Assembly: GCA_963765935.1 (NCBI GenBank)
Contig: CAVXXX010000001.1
Span: forward strand, 1,364,001 to 1,428,000
From: JAMXLG01 sp963765935
GTDB taxonomy: Bacteria > Vulcanimicrobiota > Vulcanimicrobiia > Vulcanimicrobiales > Vulcanimicrobiaceae
Direction: 5' to 3'
DNA: 64,000 bases
Below, piece after piece: positions 8,369-16,940 of this stretch. The notes beneath the pieces were generated by a model, which searched no databases, was not told the DNA's origin, and worked only from the letters and a program-made list of their open reading frames with translations. Each line of letters begins with the position of its first letter. The stretch's first letter is position 1. The translations under genes were made by a program, and so were the position numbers.

Positions 8369-9708
8369 TGCCTTTAGTTTGCATGGGGCTTTCCCATCAC
8401 ACCGCGCCCGTTGAAGTGCGCGAGCGTCACGCGTTTCCGTCATCGCGCGTCGTCGAAGCGCTTACCGCGCTGCTCGATTACGAAGCGGTGAAAGAAGCGG
8501 TTATGCTGCAAACCTGCGGTCGGCTCGAAATCTACGCGGAGATCGACGACTACGAAGCCGGCGTCTCACAACTGCGCAGCTTCCTCGGCAATTTCGGGCA
8601 CGGCTCGGCGCGCGAACGCTACGATCTCGATTCGTACTTGTATACGCTGCTCGGCCGTCAGGCGATCGAACATCTCTTCCGCGTCTCGACCGGTCTCGAT
8701 TCGATGCTAATTGGCGAAGCGGAGATTCTCGGGCAAGTCAAAGACGCGTATATCGAAGCGCAGAAGGCGAAGTCGCTCGGCCACACGCTGCACCGGTTGT
8801 TCCGCGAAGCGCTCAATGCCGGCAAGCATGCGCGCTCGCAAACGTCGATCGGGGATGAATCGGCGTCGATTGCGACCGCCGCGATCGAATCCGCGAAGGC
8901 GCAGCTTGGTGCGCTCGACGGAAAGTCGGTCGTGGTGATCGGCGCCGGCAAAATGGGACGTACGGCGGTGCGCCGTCTGCGTCAAGAGGGTGCAGACCAT
9001 CTCATCGTTACGAACCGCAGCATCTCGCGCGCGCAAGAATTAATCGCGGAAGTTGGATTCGGCGAAGCGGTCGAGATGCCGGGTCTGGTTGATGCACTTG
9101 CTGCGGCCGATATCGTCGTAACTTCGACGGGGGCGTCACACTTCGTCGTGACGCACGATCTCGTTGTCCGCGCGATGGAGCGCCGGCCGCAACGTCCGCT
9201 TTTTATCATCGACATTGCGGTTCCGCGCGACGCCGACCCAACCGTTACCACGGTTCCAAATATCATCCTGGTCGACATCGATGGATTGAAGACAGTCGTC
9301 GATGAGAAGATGGACGTTCGCCGCGAAGCGATTCCGGCTGTCGAAGAAATCATCGAAGAGTTCATCGATCGCTTTAGCGCTTGGTATCGTTCGCGCCTCG
9401 CCGTTCCGGTGATCGCTTCGTTGACGCAAAAAGCAGAAGCGATCCGAACGAAGGAACTCGAACGGCTCTTTTCGCGCTGCCCCGAGCTCAGCGAGCGTGA
9501 AAAGATGATCGTCACGGGCATGTCGATGACCATCGTCTCCAAGCTGTTGCATTCGGTCGTCACAAAGATTCGCGAGAAAGCGACGAGCAATCACGCAGAA
9601 GCGCTGATGCACGCGCGGATGCTCAACGAACTGTTCGAACTCAATCTCGCCGAACGCATCGCCGAACTCATGCCGCATCCGCAACTTGCGGACGCCGGCG
9701 ATGAATAG
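8368..9708 (+). CDS. hemA: Glutamyl-tRNA reductase
   Basis: A 446-aa enzyme reducing glutamyl-tRNA(Glu) with NADPH to glutamate-1-semialdehyde, the first committed step. The N-terminus has GLSHHTAPVEVRE. The catalytic Cys50 sits in LQTCGRLEIY, where the family consensus is TCNR, so the usual Asn51 is Gly here. The SMLIGEAEILGQVKDAY block, the NADPH domain (VVVIGAGKMG) and the C-terminal helical dimerisation domain are intact. It uses GTG at the rex stop codon (TAGTG) and overlaps the CobA-HemD gene by 8 bp, so it is translationally coupled on both sides. Confidence 0.96.
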   Translation: MPLVCMGLSHHTAPVEVRERHAFPSSRVVEALTALLDYEAVKEAVMLQTCGRLEIYAEIDDYEAGVSQLRSFLGNFGHGSARERYDLDSYLYTLLGRQAIEHLFRVSTGLDSMLIGEAEILGQVKDAYIEAQKAKSLGHTLHRLFREALNAGKHARSQTSIGDESASIATAAIESAKAQLGALDGKSVVVIGAGKMGRTAVRRLRQEGADHLIVTNRSISRAQELIAEVGFGEAVEMPGLVDALAAADIVVTSTGASHFVVTHDLVVRAMERRPQRPLFIIDIAVPRDADPTVTTVPNIILVDIDGLKTVVDEKMDVRREAIPAVEEIIEEFIDRFSAWYRSRLAVPVIASLTQKAEAIRTKELERLFSRCPELSEREKMIVTGMSMTIVSKLLHSVVTKIREKATSNHAEALMHARMLNELFELNLAERIAELMPHPQLADAGDE

Positions 9709-11218
9709 CGGCACCGTCTATCTCGTCGGCGCGGGACCAGGCGACCCGGGGCTTCTGACGCTTCGAGCCGCAAGCGTCGTAGCGCGCGCAGATGTTTTGC
9801 TTTACGATGCGCTCGCAAGCGACGCCGTCATCGCAATGGCGCCGCCGTCATGCGAACGTGTCTTCGTCGGCAAGCGCGGCGGCAACCATGCAATGCCCCA
9901 AGAACAAATCGAGGCGCTGATCGTGCAAAAGGCGCGCGAAGGAAAGACTGTCGTGCGTCTCAAGGGCGGCGATCCCTTCGTGTTCGGACGCGGCGGTGAA
10001 GAGGCGCAAACACTCCATGCGGCGGGTATCGCGTTCGAAGTCGTACCAGGCATCACGTCGGCGATCGCCGCACCGGCATACGCGGGGATTCCGGTAACGC
10101 ATCGGGATTTCAATACGGCGTTCACCGTTCTCACCGGTCACGAAGATCCGATGAAGCCCTCATCGACAATTGACTGGGGGAAACTTGCCGATCCACATCG
10201 CACGCTCGTGCTGCTTATGGCGATGAGTAATCTCGAGGAGATCGCGAACCGGTTGATCGAGCACGGCTTAAGCGCCGACACGCCGGTCGCCGTCATCCAA
10301 GATGGGACGCGCCCGACGCAGCGCACGGCAGTCGGCACGCTGAAAACGATCGCGGGCGTGGTTCGCGTAAGCGGACTCGAAGCGCCTGCCATCGTCGTCG
10401 TCGGCGACGTCGTCAATTTGCGAAGCGAATTGCGATGGTTCGATCGCGCGCCGCTTTTCGGAAAGCGGGTTCTTATTACGCGTCCCGCGCACCAAGCCGA
10501 CCAATTCGCGCGTGCACTCTATGCGCGCGGCGTAGAACCGATTCTCGCCTCCACGATTGCGATCGTTCCGCCTGACGATGTTCACGCATCACATCGCGCG
10601 ATCGATGAACTTGCTAACTACGCCTGGATCGTATTCACGTCGCAGAACGGCGTGGATGCCTTCTTCGATCGTCTCGCTTCGCTCAACACCGACGCGCGCT
10701 ACATCGGCAAGACGAAGGTCGCGGCGATCGGCTCAAAAACGGCTGAGCGTTTGCGCGAGTACGGGGTTCGCGCCGATCTCATACCGGCCGCATTTATAAG
10801 CGAAGAAGTAGCGCGTTCGCTCATCGAAACAACATCCGACGGGGCACGGATCCTCATCTACCGCGCGCAAGAAGCGCGTGATGTGTTGCCCGAGATGCTG
10901 GAAGACGCGGGACGCATCCCCACGGTCGTCTCCGCATACAAGACGATTTTCGACGTCGATCCGGAGTTCGCTCAAAAGGTTGCGCGCGCCGATATTCTGA
11001 CCTTTACGAGCGCGAGCACGGTACGCGGATTCATCGAGCTCCTCGGCGGAGGTGAGGCTGCGATGACGGCAGCGCGCGGTAAACTGATCGCCTGCATCGG
11101 CCCGATTACGGCGGAATCTGCGGAAGGCGCCGGCTTACACGTCGACGTCGTAGCCGCCGTCTATACCACCGAAGGACTGCTCGACGCGCTCGAAGCGCAT
11201 CTCACGCTCTTTGTCTAG
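9701..11218 (+). CDS. cobA-hemD: Fusion: uroporphyrinogen-III C-methyltransferase (CobA) - uroporphyrinogen-III synthase (HemD)
   Basis: A 505-aa bifunctional protein. Residues about 4-245 are the SAM-dependent methyltransferase (YLVGAGPGDPGLLTLRA, then VVRLKGGDPFVFGRGGEE, then VVPGITSAIAAPAYAGIPVTHR), which makes precorrin-2. Residues about 253-505 are HemD (FGKRVLITRPAHQADQF, then WIVFTSQNGVDAFF, then FTSASTVRGFIE, then CIGPITAESA), which cyclises hydroxymethylbilane. Such fusions are known in clostridia and other groups. ATG 9701 is used; the in-frame TTG at 9686 adds only five residues. It pairs with the Met8 domain of the 2728-4617 fusion to lead to sirohydrochlorin. Confidence 0.95.
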   Translation: MNSGTVYLVGAGPGDPGLLTLRAASVVARADVLLYDALASDAVIAMAPPSCERVFVGKRGGNHAMPQEQIEALIVQKAREGKTVVRLKGGDPFVFGRGGEEAQTLHAAGIAFEVVPGITSAIAAPAYAGIPVTHRDFNTAFTVLTGHEDPMKPSSTIDWGKLADPHRTLVLLMAMSNLEEIANRLIEHGLSADTPVAVIQDGTRPTQRTAVGTLKTIAGVVRVSGLEAPAIVVVGDVVNLRSELRWFDRAPLFGKRVLITRPAHQADQFARALYARGVEPILASTIAIVPPDDVHASHRAIDELANYAWIVFTSQNGVDAFFDRLASLNTDARYIGKTKVAAIGSKTAERLREYGVRADLIPAAFISEEVARSLIETTSDGARILIYRAQEARDVLPEMLEDAGRIPTVVSAYKTIFDVDPEFAQKVARADILTFTSASTVRGFIELLGGGEAAMTAARGKLIACIGPITAESAEGAGLHVDVVAAVYTTEGLLDALEAHLTLFV

Positions 11219-11224
11219 GTTCGC

Positions 11225-11986
11225 GTGCAGGCGCTGACCGGCATTGCGCTCGCGCTCCTTGTTGCGTTTAGCGCCTATCGCGCGCACGCGCTAACTGCGA
11301 GCGGCGCGGTCGCCGCGTTTCTCATCGGCGCGGTCACGTTCGGCATCGGCGGATGGCAAGGGGCGCTCGTGCTCTTCGCGTTCTTCATTCCATCTACGAT
11401 CCTCTCGCGCATCGGCAAGCGACGGAAACGCGAACTCGTGGACATCGGCAAACAAGGCGCGCGCGATGCTTGGCAAGTTGCCGCGAACGGCGGCATCGCC
11501 GCGGTCGCGATGTTGTTCGCTCCGCGATTCGGCGCGCCGATGTTCGCGGCATTCGCGGGCGCGTTCGCCGCTGCGTCTGCAGATACGTGGGGTACGGAAA
11601 TCGGAACGCTGGCTCGCGGTGCGCCGCGTTCGCTCCTCACATTCAAGCCCGTGCCGACCGGCCTTTCGGGCGGCGTTACGTGGCAAGGCACGGCCGCAGA
11701 AGTTGCCGGAGCGCTTCTCGTCGCGGTCACTGCTGCGCTCGTTCATGTGGCACCACTCATCCCGGTCGCAGTCGCGGGAATCGCCGGCGCATTCCTCGAT
11801 TCGGCATTAGGCGCGACGGCACAGTCGCTACGCTATTGCCCCGCGTGCAGACGGATGTGCGAGACGAATCCGCACGTGTGCGGAACGCCGACGGAGCCGC
11901 GCCGTGGCTTCGCATGGTTCGAGAACGACGCCGTAAACTTCGCGGCAACGTGCTGCGGCGGACTCCTTGCCGCAATCCTTCTGTGA
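11225..11986 (+). CDS. DUF92 / TIGR00297 family membrane protein
   Basis: A 253-aa integral membrane protein with about six hydrophobic segments. The conserved family block AASADTWGTEIGTLA is followed by FKPVPTGLSGGVTWQGTAAE and a late GIAGAFLDSALGA. The family includes the plant phytyl-phosphate kinase VTE6, so a lipid or polyprenyl phosphate kinase role is possible but untested in bacteria. A four-cysteine cluster near residues 203-218 (YCPACRRMCETNPHVCG) may bind metal. It starts 6 bp after the CobA-HemD stop and appears to be the last gene of the tetrapyrrole run. Confidence 0.88.
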   Translation: MQALTGIALALLVAFSAYRAHALTASGAVAAFLIGAVTFGIGGWQGALVLFAFFIPSTILSRIGKRRKRELVDIGKQGARDAWQVAANGGIAAVAMLFAPRFGAPMFAAFAGAFAAASADTWGTEIGTLARGAPRSLLTFKPVPTGLSGGVTWQGTAAEVAGALLVAVTAALVHVAPLIPVAVAGIAGAFLDSALGATAQSLRYCPACRRMCETNPHVCGTPTEPRRGFAWFENDAVNFAATCCGGLLAAILL

Positions 11987-12137
11987 CATTGCAAACCGTT
12001 TTACTTTCGGCTCCTTGAATGGTAACGAGCGTGCTGTCGGTTATTTTTCATGAATTCGCGTTCTGCTCTACTTGTAGAAGCGCGAGACCTCGATTGACGT
12101 ACCCGCGCCTTCTCCTTTCCTGCAGCGAGGTTCATTC
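11987..12137. other. Intergenic region ahead of the sedolisin gene
   Basis: These 151 bp separate the tetrapyrrole run from the protease gene. An imperfect hairpin lies at about 12058-12085 (CGCG and TTCT pairing with AGAA and CGCG around an eleven-base loop), and GAGG near 12127-12130 is a reasonable ribosome-binding site for ATG 12138. No clear terminator and no convincing sigma-70 promoter were seen. Confidence 0.4.
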
Positions 12138-13979
12138 ATGGCATATCGATTGGGAGTCGTGCTTGCTGTTTCTTCACTTCTCGTTCTAGCAGCATGTCAA
12201 GGCGGTAACAACTCGACCAATCCGAACCCACCGACGTCAGATACCACGAACAACGGACCCATGTCGGCAAGTCAAGCGGCATCGAGCGTCTATGCATCGG
12301 TACCCGAGACTGCGCCCAACGGCATTCGAACCTTTATTCATCTTCCGTTGCGTAATGAAGCCGAACTCGAAAACCTCATCGAGCAACAGAGCACGGAAGG
12401 TTCGCCCGAATACCATCACTGGCTAACGCCTCAACAGTTCCGTGAATCGTACGGCCCGCGGGTCGAAGACTTACAGAACGCGGCTCTCGCGCTTCGGAGC
12501 GAGGGGTTCACAACGACGATCACGTCCCAAGGCATCTTTGCGGATGCGCCGCAGACGGTCGTGGAACGCGCGTTCGGCATTCATTTCAGAACCGTCGCAT
12601 CGAGAACGACGGGAGGCGCGCCGATGCTGGCGAGCGACCGCGCTCCCACAATGCCGGCTGCATTAACGAAGCTCAACGCTCAAGCGGTTGGGCTCGGCTA
12701 CGTACGCCAGAATATGCCGCTCGCTGTACGCGTGAGCGATCGGCAGGTGCCGGAGAACCGGTACAGTCCCATCGGACCCTATTGGTTCGACGATCTCAAA
12801 CAAGCGTACAAGTGGCCGTCATATCTGGTCGCGAAAGGCGCCGGCAGAACCATTGGGATTGTTGCCGTGAGCGATTTTCTCAATAGTGATTATGAAACGT
12901 ACTTCGCGCACGAGCATTTGCCGTCTCCGACGGTCATTCGCCGAAACGTCGCGGGCGGTCCGCCCCCGTTCAATCCGAATAGCGGAGATTCAGCCGAAAT
13001 CACCCTCGATATCCAGCAAGCCGGCGGCGCGGCTCCCGGTGCAAAACTCGTCGTCTACGGAGCGCCTGATACGTCAGACGCGTCGTTTGCGGCAATGTAT
13101 ACAGCGATCGACGAAGACAACTCCGTAGATATCGTCAATACGTCGTTCGGCGATTGCGAACTTTTCTATTTGCCCGCGTGGAACGGAGGGGTGAACTTTA
13201 CCGGCATCCTGCGCGTCTTCCACGAGCTTTTCTTACAGGGCAACTCGCAGGGCATTACGTTCGTCACGTCATCGGGCGATTGGGGTGCAAAAGATTGCTG
13301 GAGTCCCGACTTAAGCACGGCCGTTATCGGCGTGAGCAACAACGCGAGCGATCCAGCGACCACCGCGGTGGGAGGAACGAATCTCGTTACGACGTCCATC
13401 AAAGGATCGTTGCGGTCCACATACGTCAGCGAGAACGCGTTTTTCGATAGAATGAAACCGGGGCAAGGACCATTCGGTGCCGCCGGTAACATTTGGGGTT
13501 CGGGCGGCGGAAAGAGCGTTATTTGGCCGAAGCCTGCGTATCAGCGGCTGGTCTACACGCGTTCTTCGACCCGCACGATTCCCGATCTGTCGCTTCACAT
13601 GGGTGGATGCCCGTTCGGCGCCGTGACGCCGTGCGGTCCCAACCGTAGTTTCGACATCGCAGTCTTTGGCGGTGGATTCTTCGGATTTATCGGAACGAGC
13701 TTGTCTTCTCCCGACTTCGCCGGACTGCAAGCCGTTCGCGAGCAAGAAATCGGCAGCGGGCGCGAAGGCAACGTCAACTTCGTCATCTATGCATTGGCCC
13801 GAGGCGGAACGCTCGGAAACGGGCCGATCTACCACAACACCATCCCTGGCGATAACGGCTATCCGTCAACGCCGGGTTACAACTACGTCGTCGGAAACGG
13901 ATCGATCATCGGTTCGCAATACGCGCTCCGACCGTTCGGACCGTTCGCGGGAAATCCGCAAACGCCAACCAATCCCTAG
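12138..13979 (+). CDS. Secreted sedolisin/kumamolisin protease (peptidase S53), predicted lipoprotein
   Basis: A 613-aa preproenzyme. Residues 1-20 are a lipoprotein signal peptide ending LVLAAC, with Cys20 as the lipidation site. A pro-kumamolisin activation domain follows to about residue 190 (HHWLTPQQFRESYGP, then GFTTTITSQGIFADA). The catalytic domain shows the sedolisin Glu and Asp as E287 and D291 in AEITLDIQ, and the nucleophile Ser521 in FIGTSLSSPDF. Sedolisins are acid-active endopeptidases that self-process. A low-complexity Asn/Thr/Pro linker follows the lipidation site. It stands alone, ending at a strong terminator. An acidic habitat would fit but is inference. Confidence 0.93.
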   Translation: MAYRLGVVLAVSSLLVLAACQGGNNSTNPNPPTSDTTNNGPMSASQAASSVYASVPETAPNGIRTFIHLPLRNEAELENLIEQQSTEGSPEYHHWLTPQQFRESYGPRVEDLQNAALALRSEGFTTTITSQGIFADAPQTVVERAFGIHFRTVASRTTGGAPMLASDRAPTMPAALTKLNAQAVGLGYVRQNMPLAVRVSDRQVPENRYSPIGPYWFDDLKQAYKWPSYLVAKGAGRTIGIVAVSDFLNSDYETYFAHEHLPSPTVIRRNVAGGPPPFNPNSGDSAEITLDIQQAGGAAPGAKLVVYGAPDTSDASFAAMYTAIDEDNSVDIVNTSFGDCELFYLPAWNGGVNFTGILRVFHELFLQGNSQGITFVTSSGDWGAKDCWSPDLSTAVIGVSNNASDPATTAVGGTNLVTTSIKGSLRSTYVSENAFFDRMKPGQGPFGAAGNIWGSGGGKSVIWPKPAYQRLVYTRSSTRTIPDLSLHMGGCPFGAVTPCGPNRSFDIAVFGGGFFGFIGTSLSSPDFAGLQAVREQEIGSGREGNVNFVIYALARGGTLGNGPIYHNTIPGDNGYPSTPGYNYVVGNGSIIGSQYALRPFGPFAGNPQTPTNP

Positions 13980-13999
13980 CCAACGATAACGCTACAAAG

Positions 14000-14035
14000 A
14001 AAGAGCCCGGCGGCACACGCCGGGCTCTTTTTCTT
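14000..14035. terminator. Bidirectional rho-independent terminator
   Basis: A 12-bp perfect stem (14000-14011 with 14019-14030) and a 7-base loop are followed by a T-run to 14035. On the minus side an A-rich run (13996-14002) gives the opposite strand a T-run. It serves the S53 protease gene on the plus strand and the methyltransferase gene on the minus strand. Confidence 0.92.
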
Positions 14036-14053
14036 CAACGCCGCAACGAACGG

Positions 14054-14728
14054 CTACGGTTTACGAGCGTCGAGGATCAAGAACCACGGACGCGTCGCCA
14101 ATTTTCGTTCGTCGCCCGTTGCGTCTGCGTGCGGCGCCAGGCTCGGTTCAATGAGGTCATGCACGGCGAACCCTGCGGCAATGAGTTCGTTGACGATTGT
14201 AGACATCGGACGATGGTAGAACGTTACTTGACGCTTCACGTCTCCGATCGTCCACACGTCGTGCACGAGCTGAACTTGGAAATAGTCGTCGACGAGGGGA
14301 TCCGTCATTGCGGGATGATGCGTCGAAATGACGAGACGGCCGCCCGGAACAAGGACGCGGTGGAACTCGCGGAGCGTCACATTCCACGAGGCGAGATAAT
14401 GCATCGCGAGAGAGCTGACGATAAGGTCGATCGTCGCATCAGCGATCCAGGATAGCGGCTCCGCGAGATCATGCACGCGCGCGTCAACATTTGGTAGTCG
14501 CTTCTGCTCGATGATGTGAATCATCTCGGGACTCGCATCAAGCGCAACGACCGATGCGGCGGCCGCTATCAGCGTCGCAGAGTAATAGCCGGCAGCGCAA
14601 CCGGCGTCAATTATCCGCAAGCCGGTAACGTCGCCGATAACATCGAGCATCGCCGGCCGTTCGTACTGCGCGTTGTAAAGGCTTGTATCTGCGTGCCGCT
14701 CGTAATCGCGAGCCCCGCTCGTATACAT
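14054..14728 (-). CDS. Class I SAM-dependent methyltransferase
   Basis: A 224-aa protein with the type 11 methyltransferase fold. SAM motif I is IIDAGCAAGYYSATL, motif II is VVALDASPEMI, and the post-motif region LIVSSLAMHYL with FHRVLVPGGRLVIS matches the UbiE/BioC-like group. The substrate cannot be told. Its start shares one base with the stop of the upstream hypothetical membrane-anchored protein, so they are co-transcribed with the glutaredoxin gene from 15642. Confidence 0.88.
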   Translation of the reverse strand: MYTSGARDYERHADTSLYNAQYERPAMLDVIGDVTGLRIIDAGCAAGYYSATLIAAAASVVALDASPEMIHIIEQKRLPNVDARVHDLAEPLSWIADATIDLIVSSLAMHYLASWNVTLREFHRVLVPGGRLVISTHHPAMTDPLVDDYFQVQLVHDVWTIGDVKRQVTFYHRPMSTIVNELIAAGFAVHDLIEPSLAPHADATGDERKLATRPWFLILDARKP

Positions 14729-15393
14729 CAGCGAATATCGAGCGTAGTGACCGGTATGATGTTGAATTGGTCGACTTGCGATGTGAGAGGCGCGACCACT
14801 CGTGTTCCCTCGGGCGTCACGGCCAAATGCGACGGGATCGTCACATCATCATCCTTCGTGTACGGCGCATCGAACCCCATCGTGAGCAGATCGAAGCGCG
14901 ATTTCGGCACGTAGAACACGCGCTGGATCTCAACGCTCGTTCCGGGCTCAAGCGGCGTCTCGGTTCCCGTCGACGGATCGCCGATATGCGTGACGTATGC
15001 GAGGGTATAAACCGTCGCTTTGTCTTGCAGCCGGTAGTACCCGTTGAAAACATAGTGGGTTCCGGGGCGTTGCGGCTGCGGCGGCGGGGTGGCGGGCACA
15101 ACGCGTTCGCCGAAGACATTAACCGCAATTCCGATGAAGTTCGTCTTCACCGTCCCGACATTGTGCAACTGCAAACGTAAGCCGACGGTGACGAGTCCGT
15201 TGTGTTCGCCCAAGCGCTGCATCGACGCTGTAACATTGACATCCGGCTTCGCGAATGAAGGCTTAATCCGGTTCTCGTATGCAAAGATGTAGAACGCCCA
15301 AATACCGGCGATGATAATGGCGACGACTTCAACGACATCGCGGACGATCGCCGTAGCGTGCGTCGTTCCAATGCGTTTGCTGCCGAAGATCAC
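14728..15393 (-). CDS. Membrane-anchored hypothetical protein
   Basis: A 221-aa protein I do not recognise. One hydrophobic segment near residues 19-40 (VVEVVAIIIAGIWAFYIF) would anchor it with the rest outside. The extracytoplasmic part looks beta-rich, with regular alternation of hydrophobic residues and a short proline-rich loop (TPPPQPQRPG). The start is GTG at 15393, directly abutting the stop of the glutaredoxin gene. It is translationally linked to the methyltransferase downstream. Confidence 0.7.
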   Translation of the reverse strand: MIFGSKRIGTTHATAIVRDVVEVVAIIIAGIWAFYIFAYENRIKPSFAKPDVNVTASMQRLGEHNGLVTVGLRLQLHNVGTVKTNFIGIAVNVFGERVVPATPPPQPQRPGTHYVFNGYYRLQDKATVYTLAYVTHIGDPSTGTETPLEPGTSVEIQRVFYVPKSRFDLLTMGFDAPYTKDDDVTIPSHLAVTPEGTRVVAPLTSQVDQFNIIPVTTLDIR

Positions 15394-15642
15394 CTATTTT
15401 CCGTATTTCTTTTCCAGATACTCGATGATCGCTTCATCGTCATCCGCAATCTTTACGTCGCCATCGGTCATGGACGGGATTCCCGTGGCACCGAAGAGCT
15501 GCTTCACGACCGTGCGCTGCGCGTGATCCTCGGGGACGTTGACCACCTTGTAGTCAAGCAGCAGATCGGTCATTGCACTGCGCACGCGAGCGCAATACGG
15601 GCACCACTCGGCTTGGTAGAGGACGATGTTCGTGTCGATCAT
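15394..15642 (-). CDS. Glutaredoxin
   Basis: An 82-aa glutaredoxin with the dithiol active site CPYC at about residues 13-16 (YQAEWCPYCARVR), the cis-proline in GATGIPSMTDGD and a C-terminal helix ending LEKKYGK. It reduces disulfides or glutathione adducts in the cytoplasm. ATG 15642 is chosen because AGGAGA lies a few bases upstream; the longer in-frame extension to 15711 would run through the divergent promoter region. It heads a three-gene minus-strand unit and is divergent from the TonB-like gene. Confidence 0.9.
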   Translation of the reverse strand: MIDTNIVLYQAEWCPYCARVRSAMTDLLLDYKVVNVPEDHAQRTVVKQLFGATGIPSMTDGDVKIADDDEAIIEYLEKKYGK

Positions 15643-15658
15643 TTCTCTCCTGATATTG

Positions 15659-15677
15659 TCACCCGGAGGCCGGGTGA
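15659..15677. promoter_or_regulatory. Candidate operator: 19-bp palindrome between divergent genes
   Basis: TCACCCGG at 15659-15666 and CCGGGTGA at 15670-15677 are perfect inverted repeats around AGG. The palindrome lies in the short gap between the glutaredoxin start (15642) and the TonB-like start (15695), a typical position for an operator acting on both. The bound protein is unknown. The GGAGG inside it could instead be the ribosome-binding site of GTG 15674. Confidence 0.45.
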
Positions 15678-15694
15678 GACGTTTAGCAAATACG

Positions 15695-16402
15695 ATGGAT
15701 ATGGGCGCCACGTGGAGACCGGACCGGTTTCTCTACCGAGCGATAGTGCTCTCGCTCGCGCTTCACCTTATCGTCGCGATGTTCTTTCCCGCACTTGCGA
15801 CCCTCGAAGGCAATGGCCCGTCCATCGAGACGATCTCGTTCGTGCGGGTGATTCATATAAGCGTTCAACCCGCTCGGCAGGTTGCGCACGAACGGCCGGC
15901 CGTCGCGCCGGCGAAGGCGCCGGTTCCACAGATTCAGCCGCAGCACCGGGCGACATCCCATCCGGCCGAACGCATGCAGCCCGCCCCGGCTCGCGTCAGC
16001 CGCGCGCCGGTTCAGGGGACGGAAGCGCGCAAAGGAAGCGCCGTCGCGCACGTCGTTGACGCGACCGCTCCGCCGGTAGCCGTCACCGCTACGCCACAGG
16101 CCGCAACGGTCGCAAGCAACGAGACGCGCGAGGATACCGGCGGCTATATGCCGCTCGGCGCCGAAGAGCCTACGCCGGTTTTAGATCCTGCGATCCGCAA
16201 GTCGCTCGCGACGCTCGGCATTCACACGACGCTCACCGTCGAGGTTGACGCGAACGGCAAAACCAAGAACGTGACGTTCTCACCGCCCATCGATGCGAAT
16301 ATCGAGAATCAAATTCGCACGATGTTGGCAAGCGCGCATTGGGATCCCGCGATCTGCGGCGCCGGCGTTGCATGCGAAGCGCAAACGACGATCAAGCTCT
16401 AG
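15695..16402 (+). CDS. TonB-like energy transducer protein
   Basis: A 235-aa protein with a TonB layout: an N-terminal transmembrane anchor (about residues 13-32, YRAIVLSLALHLIVAMFF), a long Pro/Ala-rich periplasmic spacer (about 55-135), and a C-terminal domain of about 75 residues with LTVEVDANGKTKNVTF resembling TonB_C. The short anchor containing SLALH matches the S..H pattern of TonB proteins. Start choice is uncertain: GTG 15674 has GGAGG only four bases upstream. The 3' end overlaps the convergent gene by 11 bp. No outer-membrane receptor is nearby, so its partner is unknown. Confidence 0.72.
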   Translation: MDMGATWRPDRFLYRAIVLSLALHLIVAMFFPALATLEGNGPSIETISFVRVIHISVQPARQVAHERPAVAPAKAPVPQIQPQHRATSHPAERMQPAPARVSRAPVQGTEARKGSAVAHVVDATAPPVAVTATPQAATVASNETREDTGGYMPLGAEEPTPVLDPAIRKSLATLGIHTTLTVEVDANGKTKNVTFSPPIDANIENQIRTMLASAHWDPAICGAGVACEAQTTIKL

Positions 16403-16940
16403 CATAGATGGCGCAATCCGCCAACCCGCGCATGCGCAGAAAGCCCAGATCGCCGAAACCAATGCGCGCGCTTTCATAGTGTCCCGCAACAAAAAGGAGC
16501 GCGCGGCCGCTGATCCGGCGCAGCTCGCCGCGCACGAATCGTAGCTCGCGAATTCGGGAGCGGTCCTTCGCAAATTGGGCTGCGATCAAAACGAGCGGCT
16601 TGCCGGCATAATCGCCGCGAACTTCCAATAGACCGCGCCGGTCGAACGGGCGCAACGGCACGATGGGAAGATAGCGATCGTGGACTTCGTGCACCGCAAA
16701 GCCGTCACGCCAAAAGAGCGCTTGACGGCCGCGATAGGCCCAGCCACAATCGAAACGCGTGGCGAGCGCGAGTGCATCGCCGGCGTCGATTCCATGAATT
16801 GCAAAAAGGGCGGGTTGCTCGGCGGCGATGCGCTCCGCAAACTCACGAATCGCGCCGGGATGATTCGAGTCTCCGGCTAACGAGAAGCAAACCGGTACGT
16901 CGGCTAATTCTACAGAATCGATTTCCCTAGGCCCGAACAA
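16392..16940 (-). CDS. Endonuclease/exonuclease/phosphatase-like protein, short
   Basis: A 182-aa protein with weak resemblance to the endonuclease/exonuclease/phosphatase fold. It shows an early SLAGDSNHPG segment, a middle RQALFWRDGFAVHEVHD strand pattern and a LVLIAAQFAKD strand where the family has N-x-H. Several catalytic residues of the family (the H-x-D and N-x-H motifs) are not clearly present, and the length is short of the usual 250. It may be an inactive or divergent relative. It overlaps the arginase gene by 31 bp and is probably co-transcribed with it. Confidence 0.6.
   Translation of the reverse strand: MFGPREIDSVELADVPVCFSLAGDSNHPGAIREFAERIAAEQPALFAIHGIDAGDALALATRFDCGWAYRGRQALFWRDGFAVHEVHDRYLPIVPLRPFDRRGLLEVRGDYAGKPLVLIAAQFAKDRSRIRELRFVRGELRRISGRALLFVAGHYESARIGFGDLGFLRMRGLADCAIYARA

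Noticed and set aside
13154..13450. Overlapping gene inside the S53 protease
   Set aside because: Composition and frame are those of a shadow; the protease frame is complete with catalytic residues and signal peptide.
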